Positions 10,872 to 20,166 of a stretch of 64,000 bases of DNA are shown in pieces. Location: NCBI GenBank assembly GCA_963798775.1, contig CAWCUK010000001.1, forward strand, positions 1,116,001 through 1,180,000. Reading direction: 5' to 3'. Source of the stretch: CAWCUK01 sp963798775 (lineage in GTDB: Bacteria > Bacteroidota > Ignavibacteria > Ignavibacteriales > Ignavibacteriaceae). Numbering within the stretch: the first letter of the stretch is position 1; the number at the start of each line of letters is the position of its first letter. The notes beneath the pieces were generated by a model. The model saw only the letters and a program-made list of their open reading frames with translations, was not told where the DNA came from and searched no databases. The position numbers were made by a program, and so were the translations under genes.

Positions 10872-11597
10872 ATGAACGAAGACAAAATTTTTAAAGTATT
10901 TGTCGATTTTGACGGAACAATTACAACGACTGACGTCGGCGAGGCAATATTTCGTCGTTTTGGCAATCATAAAGAAGTTAATGAAATAATAATTAAACTT
11001 TTAAGTGATGAAATTTCAGCAAAAGAATGCTGGCTTTCTCTTTGTTCTTCAGTAAGAAATTTGGATGTGAATGAGCTGAATAATTTTATCGACTCCTTAG
11101 AAATCGATCCGACTTTTAGAGAATTTGAAAAATATTGTTACGAAAATAATTTTGACCTTTATATTTTAAGCGATGGTTTTGATTATTACATCAATAGAAT
11201 TTTCAAAAGAGAAAATCTAACTCATCTAAAAACATATTCAAATAAATTAAACATCACTAATGAGAATAAATTAATTCCCTATTTTCCTTATTCCAGTGAA
11301 ACTTGCGCAAGTTCGGCAAATTGCAAATGGAGTCATATAATAAATCATAGTGCCGATGAAGATTACACTATTTTTATCGGCGACGGTAATTCCGATAAAT
11401 TTACATCTCAGTTTTGCGATTTCATTTTCGCGAAATCGGATCTTCTTAAATTTTGTGAAGCCGAAAGAATAACTTATTTCCCTTTTAATAATTTCGATGA
11501 TGTAATAAAACGAATTGAAACTTTGAAAGCAAAAAAGAGATTAAAGAAACGGCACCAGGCCGAACTGAAAAGAAAAGAAATATACATGCAGGAATAG
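10872..11597 (+). CDS. MtnX-like HAD-IB phosphatase
   Basis: A 241-residue haloacid dehalogenase-superfamily protein. Motif I VDFDGTIT places the nucleophile and acid/base aspartates at D12 and D14; motif II is ILSDG; the terminal Asp motif is GDGNSDK. The family includes MtnX (methionine salvage) and phosphoserine phosphatase-like enzymes, and nothing in the neighbourhood supports methionine salvage. It follows the T9SS protein after a single base, so the two are probably cotranscribed. The extreme C-terminus is very basic. Substrate is unassigned. Confidence 0.75.
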   Translation: MNEDKIFKVFVDFDGTITTTDVGEAIFRRFGNHKEVNEIIIKLLSDEISAKECWLSLCSSVRNLDVNELNNFIDSLEIDPTFREFEKYCYENNFDLYILSDGFDYYINRIFKRENLTHLKTYSNKLNITNENKLIPYFPYSSETCASSANCKWSHIINHSADEDYTIFIGDGNSDKFTSQFCDFIFAKSDLLKFCEAERITYFPFNNFDDVIKRIETLKAKKRLKKRHQAELKRKEIYMQE

Positions 11598-11661
11598 AGT
11601 TTTCATCTATTTCAAAAGATAATTTTTAACAAAAACAAAATAGAATAGAACAAAATAAAAT

Positions 11662-12253
11662 ATGGCAAATTCAATCTCCGCTAAACTCTTTAAATATAGA
11701 AGTTACACACCGGTTCCCTTTTTAATTTTAATGCTAATATTTGCGAATCCAAATGTTTGGAGTTTAATAGTAGGATTTATCGTCGCGTTATGCGGAGAGT
11801 TAATAAGATTCTGGGGCGTAAGCTGGGCAGGAAGCGAAACAAGAACAACCGGTGAAGCAGGCGGAACTTTTTTAATTACAAGCGGCCCTTTCGGGCATGT
11901 ACGTAATCCGTTTGTACGTAGGAAATATTTTAATGTATTTCGGAATCGGAGTAATGTCTTACGCGCTTTTCCCTTATTTACAAATTGCCGCGCTGGTCTT
12001 CTTTTTATTTCAATATCATTTTATTGTTTCCGAAGAAGAAAAATATTTACATAAAACTTTTACGGGAGAATTTGAAAAATACACACAAAATGTTCCGCGT
12101 TTCATTCCAAAAGTAAAAGCATATAAACTTGGTAAAGCTACTCAGCCGCCGAAAAATTTGAAAGCAGGATTAAGATCCGAAAAAAGAACACTTCAAGCTT
12201 TTAGTCTTGTTATTTTAATTATTCTCTTCATCTGGTTGTTTAGGATAATCTAA
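11662..12253 (+). CDS. Isoprenylcysteine carboxyl methyltransferase-like membrane protein (one frameshift)
   Basis: A small polytopic membrane protein of the ICMT/phospholipid methyltransferase superfamily. The N-terminal half has two to three hydrophobic helices and reaches GPFGHVRNP. The conserved continuation (YVGNILMYFGIG and then FIVSEEEKYLHKTF) is in the next frame. One extra T in the run 11911-11913 explains the break; without it the gene has 197 codons, normal for the family. The HxRNPxY segment and the downstream EExxL motif are the usual S-adenosylmethionine-binding landmarks. It lies immediately before lpxB (4 nt), so an envelope lipid or quinone-like substrate is possible but not shown. 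Confidence 0.75.
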
Positions 12254-12257
12254 AGTA

Positions 12258-13406
12258 ATGCAGAATAGTAACAGAAAAAATATTATGATAATTGCCGGCG
12301 AAATTTCCGGCGATCTGCATGCTGCTTCTTTAATAACAGAATTAAAAAAGATAGATGATAAATTAAATATATACGGAATAGGCGGCGATAAAATGAAAGC
12401 CGCCGGAATGGAAATAATTTATCACATAAATAAAATGGCGTTTCTCGGTTTTGCGGAAGTGGTTAAACATATTCCCTTTATTAAACGAGTTCAAAGTGAT
12501 TTGATAAATATTGTAAAAGAAAAAGAAATAAAAACAGTTATTCTTGTTGATTATCCGGGATTCAATCTAAGCATAGCAAAAAAACTGAAAGCTCTCGATA
12601 TAAATATTATCTATTATATTTCGCCCCAAATTTGGGCTTGGGGAGCGGGCAGAATAAAAAAGATTAAAAAGCTAGTAAAGAAGATGCTTGTTGTTTTTCC
12701 TTTTGAAGAAGATTTTTATAAAGATTCCGGCGTAAATGTAGAATTTGTAGGACATCCGCTGCTTGAAAGAATTACTGAATATAATTTTTTGAATAAAACA
12801 GAATTTTATAAAAAATTTAGCTTGAATGAAAACAAAGAGATTCTTTTAATTCTTCCCGGAAGCCGCAGCCATGAGGTTGAAAAGATTTTCCCGGAAAGTA
12901 TAAAAGCCGCGCAAAAACTTGGCGATGAATTTAATCTGCAAGTTGTTGTTGCCTGTTCATCAAATATTGATGAAGAAATTTTTACTGAAATTGCGGGCAA
13001 TTCTAATTTTACAATTATTAAAGGTTATACTTACGATCTCTTAAAATATTCCAAAATCGGAATAGTAAAATCCGGTACATCAACGCTGGAAGCCGGACTT
13101 TTTGAATTGCCGATGGTTATTGTTTACAAAACAAGTGCGCTTACTTATTTAATCGGGAAGAATTTAATTAAAGTTAATAATATAGGAATGGCTAATATAA
13201 TTTCAGGAGAAGAAGTTGTTCCGGAACTGATACAAAATGAAGTTTCTTCGGAAGCCATCTATAAAGATTTAAAAAATATTTTATCGAATAAAAGCACATA
13301 CTTCGGAATAAAGGATAAACTAAAAAAAATTAAATATAAACTCGGAACCGAAGGAGCTTCAAGACGCGCGGCTGAATCAATTTATTCAAGTTTAAATGAA
13401 GTTTAA
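12258..13406 (+). CDS. lpxB: Lipid-A-disaccharide synthase
   Basis: A GT19 glycosyltransferase joining UDP-2,3-diacylglucosamine and lipid X to form the lipid A disaccharide on the inner face of the cytoplasmic membrane. The 382-residue length is standard. The N-terminal IAGEISGDLHAA and GIGGDKMKAAGME motifs, then FLGFAEVVKHI and YISPQIWAWG, are LpxB hallmarks; a GSRSHEVEKIFP motif marks the nucleotide-sugar half. The next gene starts inside its last codons (11-nt overlap) and lpxK follows, forming a lipid A operon. It also indicates a lipopolysaccharide-bearing outer membrane. Confidence 0.96.
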   Translation: MQNSNRKNIMIIAGEISGDLHAASLITELKKIDDKLNIYGIGGDKMKAAGMEIIYHINKMAFLGFAEVVKHIPFIKRVQSDLINIVKEKEIKTVILVDYPGFNLSIAKKLKALDINIIYYISPQIWAWGAGRIKKIKKLVKKMLVVFPFEEDFYKDSGVNVEFVGHPLLERITEYNFLNKTEFYKKFSLNENKEILLILPGSRSHEVEKIFPESIKAAQKLGDEFNLQVVVACSSNIDEEIFTEIAGNSNFTIIKGYTYDLLKYSKIGIVKSGTSTLEAGLFELPMVIVYKTSALTYLIGKNLIKVNNIGMANIISGEEVVPELIQNEVSSEAIYKDLKNILSNKSTYFGIKDKLKKIKYKLGTEGASRRAAESIYSSLNEV

Positions 13407-14052
13407 AGAGTTTAATCAAAACAGTTTAAGATTTGCGGCTAATCTTCTATTATATAATGCCGCAGAAGTTCTTTGTAAATCATTAAGAATATCTTTAATC
13501 AATATTGAACCGGTTAAACAGCTGGAAAATTCTAAACAGAATTATGTTTTCGCTTTCTGGCACGGATCAATGCTGGTGCCGTGGTATTTGAACAGAAATA
13601 AAAATTTTGCCGCTTTAACGAGTAAAAGTAAAGACGGTGATTTGCTTGCAAGACTTTTAAAAAATTGGAGATACAAAGTTGTTCGCGGCTCCAGCAGTAC
13701 CGGCGGAGATGTTGCTCTCGGAATTATGATTGATTATGCAAAAAATAAATATTCAATAGCGGTTACTCCCGACGGCCCCAGAGGCCCCGCGCATAAATTA
13801 AAAGCCGGTGCAGTAATAACAGCTAAAAAAGCAGGTATCCCTTTAATATTGGCCGGTGTAGGTTTTCAGAAAAAAAGAATTTTGAAAAGCTGGGATAAGT
13901 TTGAAATTCCCGCATTGTTTGCAAAAACAAAAATTATTTTTTCGGATCCGATTTATATTGATAAAAGTTTGAATTATGAGGAAACATCTGAAGTTATTAA
14001 TAATTGCGAAAATAAATTAAATCAACTGCAGCAGGAAGCTAATATTTTTTAA
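13396..14052 (+). CDS. DUF374-type lysophospholipid acyltransferase family protein
   Basis: A 218-residue protein with an amphipathic N-terminus. The stretch FAFWHGSMLVPWY supplies the catalytic His, and SKDGDLLARLL, VRGSSSTGG and VTPDGPRGPAHKLK follow in the order typical of DUF374 proteins, which belong to the LpxL/PlsC-like acyltransferase superfamily. It is sandwiched between lpxB (11-nt overlap) and lpxK (10-nt gap), so a role in acylating lipid A or a precursor is likely. The exact donor and acceptor are not known. Confidence 0.85.
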   Translation: MKFKEFNQNSLRFAANLLLYNAAEVLCKSLRISLINIEPVKQLENSKQNYVFAFWHGSMLVPWYLNRNKNFAALTSKSKDGDLLARLLKNWRYKVVRGSSSTGGDVALGIMIDYAKNKYSIAVTPDGPRGPAHKLKAGAVITAKKAGIPLILAGVGFQKKRILKSWDKFEIPALFAKTKIIFSDPIYIDKSLNYEETSEVINNCENKLNQLQQEANIF

Positions 14053-14062
14053 GTAAAATAAT

Positions 14063-15127
14063 ATGAAACTACTAAAATTGATATTATTCCCGTTTGTTCC
14101 GGTTTACGCTGCGGTTATTTATATAAGAAATTTGTTCTTTGATAAAAATATTTTTAAATCTAAACAAGCCGGTGCAAAAGTAATTTCAATAGGAAATATT
14201 ACTGTCGGAGGTTCAGGTAAAACTCCCGCTGTTATTTATATAACAAATCTGTTGAAACAGCACGGAAGAAAAGTCGGAGTTTTAAGCCGGGGCTATGGAA
14301 GAAAATCAAAAGGATATATTTTTGTATCCGACGGAAATAAAATTTTTACTTCTGTTGAAAAATGCGGTGATGAGATTTATCATACCGCGGAGGAATGTAA
14401 AGTTCCGGCAGCCGTATCGGAAAATAGAGTTGAGGGTGCCGCTAAATTTATACTGGACGCAAATATAAATACAATTGTCTTGGATGACGCATTTCAGCAT
14501 AGATGGATTGAGAGAGATTTAAACCTGCTTATTTTCGAACAGAGATTTCTTCTTAATTCGGGATTATTTTCCCAAAGTATGCTTCCCACCGGGATTATGC
14601 GGGAACCTTTCAGCTCAATTGAACGCGCCGATGCGGTAATAATTAACCGTAAATTTTCAGAGAAAAAAGAAATACCGCATTATCGAAAAAAATATTTTAC
14701 AGGCAAAAAAATTTTTTGCGCGAGATATGTAGCTAAAGAATTCGTAGATGTTATTACAAAACATACTTATAATATTGCGGAATTTGAAGGACAAAAAAGT
14801 CTGGTTGTATCGGGAATTGCGAATCCATTTTCGTTTATAAACGCGCTTAAACAGACGAATGTAGATACCGAAAATCAAATGATTTTTCGAGATCATAAAG
14901 AATATACTAACAAAGAAGTTCAGCAGATACGAAAGGAATTTTATTCAACAAATTCTCACTCAGTAGTAACAACCGAGAAAGATGCCGTAAAACTTTCTAA
15001 ATATTCTAAAGAACTTGATGATATCGATATCTTTTTCTTAAAAATAGAACTTGAAATTGACGAAGCTGAATCGTTTAAAGAATTTATTCTACAAAAAACT
15101 GAACTAAATGAAAAAGGGAGAGGATAA
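14063..15127 (+). CDS. lpxK: Tetraacyldisaccharide 4'-kinase
   Basis: Phosphorylates the 4' position of the lipid A disaccharide at the inner membrane, using ATP. An N-terminal membrane helix (residues 5-22) precedes the P-loop GGSGKT at 49-54 within SIGNITVGGSGKTP. The conserved VLSRGYGRKSKG and LDDAFQHRWIERDLNLL motifs follow. The 354-residue length is typical. It is the last gene of the lpxB-DUF374-lpxK unit; about 100 nt then separate it from ppdK. Confidence 0.95.
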   Translation: MKLLKLILFPFVPVYAAVIYIRNLFFDKNIFKSKQAGAKVISIGNITVGGSGKTPAVIYITNLLKQHGRKVGVLSRGYGRKSKGYIFVSDGNKIFTSVEKCGDEIYHTAEECKVPAAVSENRVEGAAKFILDANINTIVLDDAFQHRWIERDLNLLIFEQRFLLNSGLFSQSMLPTGIMREPFSSIERADAVIINRKFSEKKEIPHYRKKYFTGKKIFCARYVAKEFVDVITKHTYNIAEFEGQKSLVVSGIANPFSFINALKQTNVDTENQMIFRDHKEYTNKEVQQIRKEFYSTNSHSVVTTEKDAVKLSKYSKELDDIDIFFLKIELEIDEAESFKEFILQKTELNEKGRG

Positions 15128-15230
15128 AGGAACAGTAAATTATTCGTATAAATTAGCAGAAATGCTAAAAACATATTGACTTAAATAATTATAAATAAAT
15201 GAAAACTCACTTATGGAGGATAATATAAAA

Positions 15231-18113
15231 ATGGCTAAAAAACAGAAATATGTTTATTTCTTCGGCGGCCAAAAAGCCGAAGGAAAAGCAGAAATGAAAG
15301 AACTTTTAGGCGGCAAAGGTGCGAACCTTGCAGAAATGGTTAACATTGGTTTACCGGTGCCTGCCGGTTTTACTATTACCACCGAAGTATGTACTTACTA
15401 TTATGATAATAAAGAGAAATATCCAAAAGAATTGAAAGACCAAGTTACAGCTGCCTTGAAAAAAGTTGAAAGAGAAATGAAAGCTAAATTTGGCGACGCT
15501 AAAAATCCGTTACTCGTTTCTGTTAGAAGCGGCGCCCGTGCTTCTATGCCCGGAATGATGGATACAATTCTAAATCTCGGTTTAAATGATGAGACAGTTC
15601 AAGGTTTAATTGAAAAAACAAATAATCCTCGTTTCGTTTACGATTCGTACAGAAGATTCGTGCAAATGTACGGCGATGTTGTTTTAGGATTAAAACCTGT
15701 CGATAAACATGATGAAGATCCTTTTGAAGTTATTCTTGATAAGAAAAAGGAAGCCAACGGTTTTAAATTAGATACCGAATTAACAGCCGATCATCTAAAA
15801 GAATTAGTTGATGAATTTAAAGCCGCAATTAAAGAAGAAACCGGAAGAGAATTTCCTAGTGATCCTATGGAACAATTATGGGGCGCGGTCGGTGCGGTAT
15901 TTGGTTCATGGATGAATGACAGAGCTATAGTTTACAGAAAATTAAATAATATTCCGGCGAGCTGGGGAACAGCGGTAAACGTACAATCAATGGTATTCGG
16001 AAATATGGGCGAAGATTCCGGAACCGGTGTTGCGTTTACAAGAGATCCTGCCTCCGGCGCCAATTTATTTTACGGTGAATATTTGTTTAACGCTCAAGGT
16101 GAAGATGTTGTTGCCGGAACAAGAACTCCTCATCCGATAGCTGAATTGAAAAAAGATAATCCTAAAATTTATAAAGAACTTGATGCAATTCGTCTGAAAC
16201 TTGAAAAACATTATAAAGATATGATGGACGTTGAGTTTACAATCCAGCAAGGTAAATTGTGGATGCTTCAGTGTCGAGTTGGAAAAAGAACCGGTTTTGC
16301 CGCTATAAAAATGGCTGTTGATATGGTTAAAAGTAAACTTATTTCTAAAGAAGAAGCACTTACCAGAATTGAACCAAATCAGTTAAATCAATTACTTCGT
16401 CCTATTTTTGACATTGATCAAAAGCGAAAAGCGGTTGATGAAGGGAAACTTCTTACCAAAGGATTAAACGCGGGTCCGGGTGCCGCATCTGGTAAAATTG
16501 CTTTAAGCGCTCAGGATGCGGAAGAAATGGCGGCAAAAGGAGATAAAGTAATTCTTGTAAGAATTGAAACTTCTCCCGAAGATATTAAAGGTATGAACGC
16601 TGCTGAAGGTATTTTAACCGCAAGAGGCGGAATGACTTCCCATGCTGCTTTAGTTGCGCGTCAAATGGGTAAAGTTTGCGTTGCTGGCTGCGGATCTTTA
16701 AAAATAAGTTATAAGAAAAGAACAGTAGAAGTTGAAGGAAAAGATATCGTCTTAAATGAAGGCGATTATATTTCAATCGATGGTACAACAGGAGAAGTAA
16801 TTTCAGGTAAAATTGAAACTAAACCTTCCGAAGTTATTCAGGTTCTTATAAATAAATCTCTTAAACCAAAGGATTCACCTATTTTTAAAACTTATGAAAG
16901 TTTAATGAAATGGGCTGATAGTTTACGCAAGTTGAACATTAGAACAAATGCGGATCAGCCTGATCAAGCTTCAAACGCAATTGCTTTCGGCGCAGAAGGT
17001 ATCGGACTTTGCAGAACCGAACATATGTTCTTCGGCGGCGACAGAATTATGTCCGTTAGAAAAATGATTGTTTCTGATTCTGTTGAAGATAGAAAAGCAG
17101 CGCTTGCCGAACTTCTTCCGCTTCAAAGAGAAGATTTTGCCGGAATATTTGAAGTAATGAAAGGAAATCCTGTTACTATTAGAACTTTAGATCCTCCGCT
17201 TCATGAATTCCTTCCTCACGAAGAAAAAGAAATAGGCGAACTGGCGAAGGAATTAAATATGTCGATCGATAAACTGAAAGAAAAAATCGACAGCTTGCAT
17301 GAATTTAATCCTATGCTTGGATTTAGAGGCTGCCGTTTAGGAATGCTTTATCCTGAAATTACAGAAATGCAGGCAAGAGCCATTATGGAAGCAGCTTGCG
17401 ATGTAGCTAAAAAAGGAATAAAAGTAAAACCTGAAATTATGATTCCTCTGGTAAGTGATTTGATGGAATTCAAAATGCAGGAACAAATTGTTAGAAGAGT
17501 GGCCGCTGATGTTATAAAAGAAAAAGGCAAAAAGGTTAATTATTTGGTCGGTACAATGATCGAATTACCACGAGCTGCCTTAACAGCCGATGAAATTGCC
17601 AGAGGCGCGGAATTTTTCAGCTTCGGAACTAACGATTTAACTCAAACTACATTCGGACTTTCAAGAGACGACGCAGGGAAATTCCTTCCGTTGTACGTCC
17701 AAAATGATATTTTGCCAAACGATCCTTTTGAAGTTTTAGATCAAACAGGCGTTGGGCAGTTAGTTCAGATTGGAACAGAAAAAGGCCGTTCTACACGTCC
17801 TGATTTAAAAGTAGGAATTTGCGGCGAACATGGAGGCGAACCAAATTCCGTTGAATTCTGCCACAGAACAGGTTTAAATTATGTAAGCTGTTCTCCTTTT
17901 AGAGTTCCGATTGCAAGACTTGCCGCGGCAAGAGCAGTTGCAAAGGAATTAAACGGAAAGAGTAATTCAACTAAGACAGTAAAAGCCGCAACTAAAAAAG
18001 CTAAACCGACAGCAAAAGCAGTTAAAACAACTGCAAAAGATAAGGCAGCCGCAAAAACAAAAGCGACTGCAAAAACTAAACCGGCTAATAAAACGGCTAG
18101 GAAAAAGAAATAA
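15231..18113 (+). CDS. ppdK: Pyruvate, phosphate dikinase with a lysine/alanine/threonine-rich C-terminal tail
   Basis: Interconverts pyruvate, ATP and phosphate with phosphoenolpyruvate, AMP and pyrophosphate. The ATP-grasp N-terminal domain is followed by the swivelling phosphohistidine domain with catalytic His in GGMTSHAALVARQMG, and the PEP/pyruvate TIM barrel (GAEGIGLCRTEHMF, later FGTNDLTQ and GICGEHGGEP). The start is ATG 15231, since GGAGG at 15215-15219 is its ribosome site; the upstream in-frame ATG at 15213 overlaps that site. The enzyme core should end around AKELNG; a further 50 or so residues made almost only of K, A, T and P follow, ending RKKK. Such a histone H1-like tail is not part of the family. 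A hairpin lies downstream. Confidence 0.96.
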   Translation: MAKKQKYVYFFGGQKAEGKAEMKELLGGKGANLAEMVNIGLPVPAGFTITTEVCTYYYDNKEKYPKELKDQVTAALKKVEREMKAKFGDAKNPLLVSVRSGARASMPGMMDTILNLGLNDETVQGLIEKTNNPRFVYDSYRRFVQMYGDVVLGLKPVDKHDEDPFEVILDKKKEANGFKLDTELTADHLKELVDEFKAAIKEETGREFPSDPMEQLWGAVGAVFGSWMNDRAIVYRKLNNIPASWGTAVNVQSMVFGNMGEDSGTGVAFTRDPASGANLFYGEYLFNAQGEDVVAGTRTPHPIAELKKDNPKIYKELDAIRLKLEKHYKDMMDVEFTIQQGKLWMLQCRVGKRTGFAAIKMAVDMVKSKLISKEEALTRIEPNQLNQLLRPIFDIDQKRKAVDEGKLLTKGLNAGPGAASGKIALSAQDAEEMAAKGDKVILVRIETSPEDIKGMNAAEGILTARGGMTSHAALVARQMGKVCVAGCGSLKISYKKRTVEVEGKDIVLNEGDYISIDGTTGEVISGKIETKPSEVIQVLINKSLKPKDSPIFKTYESLMKWADSLRKLNIRTNADQPDQASNAIAFGAEGIGLCRTEHMFFGGDRIMSVRKMIVSDSVEDRKAALAELLPLQREDFAGIFEVMKGNPVTIRTLDPPLHEFLPHEEKEIGELAKELNMSIDKLKEKIDSLHEFNPMLGFRGCRLGMLYPEITEMQARAIMEAACDVAKKGIKVKPEIMIPLVSDLMEFKMQEQIVRRVAADVIKEKGKKVNYLVGTMIELPRAALTADEIARGAEFFSFGTNDLTQTTFGLSRDDAGKFLPLYVQNDILPNDPFEVLDQTGVGQLVQIGTEKGRSTRPDLKVGICGEHGGEPNSVEFCHRTGLNYVSCSPFRVPIARLAAARAVAKELNGKSNSTKTVKAATKKAKPTAKAVKTTAKDKAAAKTKATAKTKPANKTARKKK

Positions 18114-18124
18114 AATAAATAACA

Positions 18125-18157
18125 TACCGGTGAAAGGCTGATAACTTTTCACCGGTA
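18125..18157 (+). terminator. Hairpin between ppdK and queA
   Basis: Perfect 11-bp inverted repeat TACCGGTGAAA (18125-18135) / TTTCACCGGTA (18147-18157) with an 11-nt loop. It lacks a T-tract, so it may be a transcript-stabilising or pausing hairpin rather than a full terminator. Confidence 0.5.
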
Positions 18158-18187
18158 CTAATATTAAAATTAACGAGGTTACGAAGA

Positions 18188-19222
18188 ATGAAATTATCAG
18201 ACTTCAAATACAATTTACCTAAAACTGCAATTGCTAAATACCCTGTTTCTCCCCGCGACAAAGCAAAACTTATGGTACTTAACCGAGAAACTCAGGAAAT
18301 CGAAAATAAGGTATTTACAGATGTAGTTGATTATATGGCTAAAGGCGATGTTCTTGTTGTTAATGAAACACGCGTTTTCCAAGCTAGATTGTATGGTAAG
18401 AAGGAAAAGACAAACGCTAAAATAGAAGTATTTCTTTTAAGGGAATTAAATGCCGAAGAATGTATTTGGGATGTTATTGTTGATCCGGCAAGAAAAGTAA
18501 GAATAGGAAATAAAATTTACTTTAACGATAAACTGTGGTGCGAAGTAATTGATAATACTACTTCACGCGGAAGAACAGTTCGTTTTAATCAACCGGGAAA
18601 TGTTTATAAAGCCGTTGAAAAGATAGGCTTAACACCCCTTCCACCATATATTAAAAGAGATCCGGAAGAAGAAGATAAAGAAAATTACCAAACTGTTTAT
18701 GCAAAAGTTGACGGTGCTGTTGCAGCTCCTACTGCCGGTTTACATTTTACACCGAAATTAATGCAGAAGATTGAGAAAAAAGGAATTACTATTGTTCCTG
18801 TTGTTCTTCATATTGGGCTGGGAACCTTCCGACCTGTTGAGGTTGAAGATTTAACTAAACACAAAATGGATTCAGAATATTATTCAATTTCCCCTTCATC
18901 CGCGGAAGCAATAAATAAATCACTTACATCTAAAAAGAATGTTTTTGTTGTGGGTACAAGTACTTGTCGAGCGTTAGAAACAAGTGTAACCGCCGATGGA
19001 TTAGTAAAATCTAACAGCGGTTGGACGGATAAATTTATTTATCCTTCTTATGATTTCAAAATAACAAAAAAATTAATAACTAATTTTCACGCACCGGAAT
19101 CAACTTTATTAATGCTGGTTAGTGCGCTTGCGGGAAGCGATATGGTAACAAAAGCATATAAAAAAGCTTTAAAGGAAAATTATCGTTTCCTTAGCTACGG
19201 CGACGCAATGTTAATTTTTTAA
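18188..19222 (+). CDS. queA: S-adenosylmethionine:tRNA ribosyltransferase-isomerase
   Basis: Transfers and isomerises the ribosyl part of S-adenosylmethionine onto 7-aminomethyl-7-deazaguanine in tRNA, giving epoxyqueuosine. The 344-residue length is normal. Conserved segments are visible in order: FKYNLPKTAIAKYP at the N-terminus, GDVLVVNETRVFQARLYG, APTAGLHFTP, VLHIGLGTFRPVEVEDL and the C-terminal NFHAPESTLLMLVSALAG. It is followed by a clear terminator. Together with queC at the left edge it supports queuosine synthesis in this organism. Confidence 0.97.
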   Translation: MKLSDFKYNLPKTAIAKYPVSPRDKAKLMVLNRETQEIENKVFTDVVDYMAKGDVLVVNETRVFQARLYGKKEKTNAKIEVFLLRELNAEECIWDVIVDPARKVRIGNKIYFNDKLWCEVIDNTTSRGRTVRFNQPGNVYKAVEKIGLTPLPPYIKRDPEEEDKENYQTVYAKVDGAVAAPTAGLHFTPKLMQKIEKKGITIVPVVLHIGLGTFRPVEVEDLTKHKMDSEYYSISPSSAEAINKSLTSKKNVFVVGTSTCRALETSVTADGLVKSNSGWTDKFIYPSYDFKITKKLITNFHAPESTLLMLVSALAGSDMVTKAYKKALKENYRFLSYGDAMLIF

Positions 19223-19241
19223 AAGTTTATCATACCAAAAT

Positions 19242-19264
19242 GCCGGGTAATTCCCGGCTTTTTT
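19242..19264 (+). terminator. Rho-independent terminator after queA
   Basis: Stem GCCGGG (19242-19247) / CCCGGC (19253-19258), 5-nt loop, then TTTTTTG. It lies 20 nt after the queA stop. Confidence 0.85.
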
Positions 19265-19329
19265 GTTTTAAATGAATATCTGAAGGAATTTTGTTCTAAA
19301 ATTAAACTGAAAATAATTATCTTTACAAA

Positions 19330-20007
19330 ATGAAAACAATTGCGATAATCCCGGCCGGGGGCATAGGAAAAAGAAGTGGATTTATGGTTCCGAAACAATA
19401 TGTTAAATTTAATAATAAAGAATTAATTGCTTTTACACTTCAGGTATTTCAAAAGAATAAACATGTTGATGAAATAATTGTAGCTGCTTCTAAAGAATAT
19501 TTTCCACTTCTTCAAAAAATAAAAAAAAACTATCGTTTAACTAAACTGAAAAAAATTATTTCCGGCGGGAAAGAAAGACAGGATTCTGTGTTTAATGCAC
19601 TATTGGCTGCAGATGCAGAAGGGAATGATTTAGTTGCGGTACATGATGCGGCTCGTCCGTTACTTCCGCAGGAGATATTAACCTCCGCAATAAATACTGC
19701 TAAATTAAAAGGGAACGCGCTTGTTTGTTTGAGACCGGGAGATACTTTAATTACCGGCCATCAGTTTGTAAAATCTTATTTAAATAGAGAAGAAATTTAT
19801 TACGTTCAGACACCACAGGTTTTTAAATATCAAGATCTTCTTATGAGTATGAAAAAAGCTCAAAAAAATAATTTTATCGGCACCGACGAATCTATATTAA
19901 TAAAGAGACTTGGAAAAAGGATTCATATTGTGGAAGGCTCTCAGTTAAATTTTAAGATTACAACTAAACAGGATATTCAACTTTTTAAACAAATAATTAA
20001 AAATTAA
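19330..20007 (+). CDS. ispD: 2-C-methyl-D-erythritol 4-phosphate cytidylyltransferase
   Basis: Third enzyme of the MEP isoprenoid pathway; it couples methylerythritol phosphate to CTP. The 225-residue length is standard. The nucleotide-binding IIPAGGIGKRSG begins at residue 5 with a conserved KQY soon after (PKQYVKF). The mid-protein GGKERQDSVFNAL and VHDAARPLL motifs and the late IGTDESIL are family landmarks. Its own transcript is likely, because a terminator precedes it and a 159-nt AT-rich gap follows. Confidence 0.95.
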   Translation: MKTIAIIPAGGIGKRSGFMVPKQYVKFNNKELIAFTLQVFQKNKHVDEIIVAASKEYFPLLQKIKKNYRLTKLKKIISGGKERQDSVFNALLAADAEGNDLVAVHDAARPLLPQEILTSAINTAKLKGNALVCLRPGDTLITGHQFVKSYLNREEIYYVQTPQVFKYQDLLMSMKKAQKNNFIGTDESILIKRLGKRIHIVEGSQLNFKITTKQDIQLFKQIIKN

Positions 20008-20166
20008 ATATTATCTATTTAAATCACAGTTTAATTGGGAATTTTTTAATAATAATATTTCTATCATAACTTATATTAAATTTATATAACCGCGTATAAT
20101 AGTTTACCATTGAATTTTTGATTTAATATAATTAGTTTGATTGTCTATTGTAAATAAGGATTTCAC

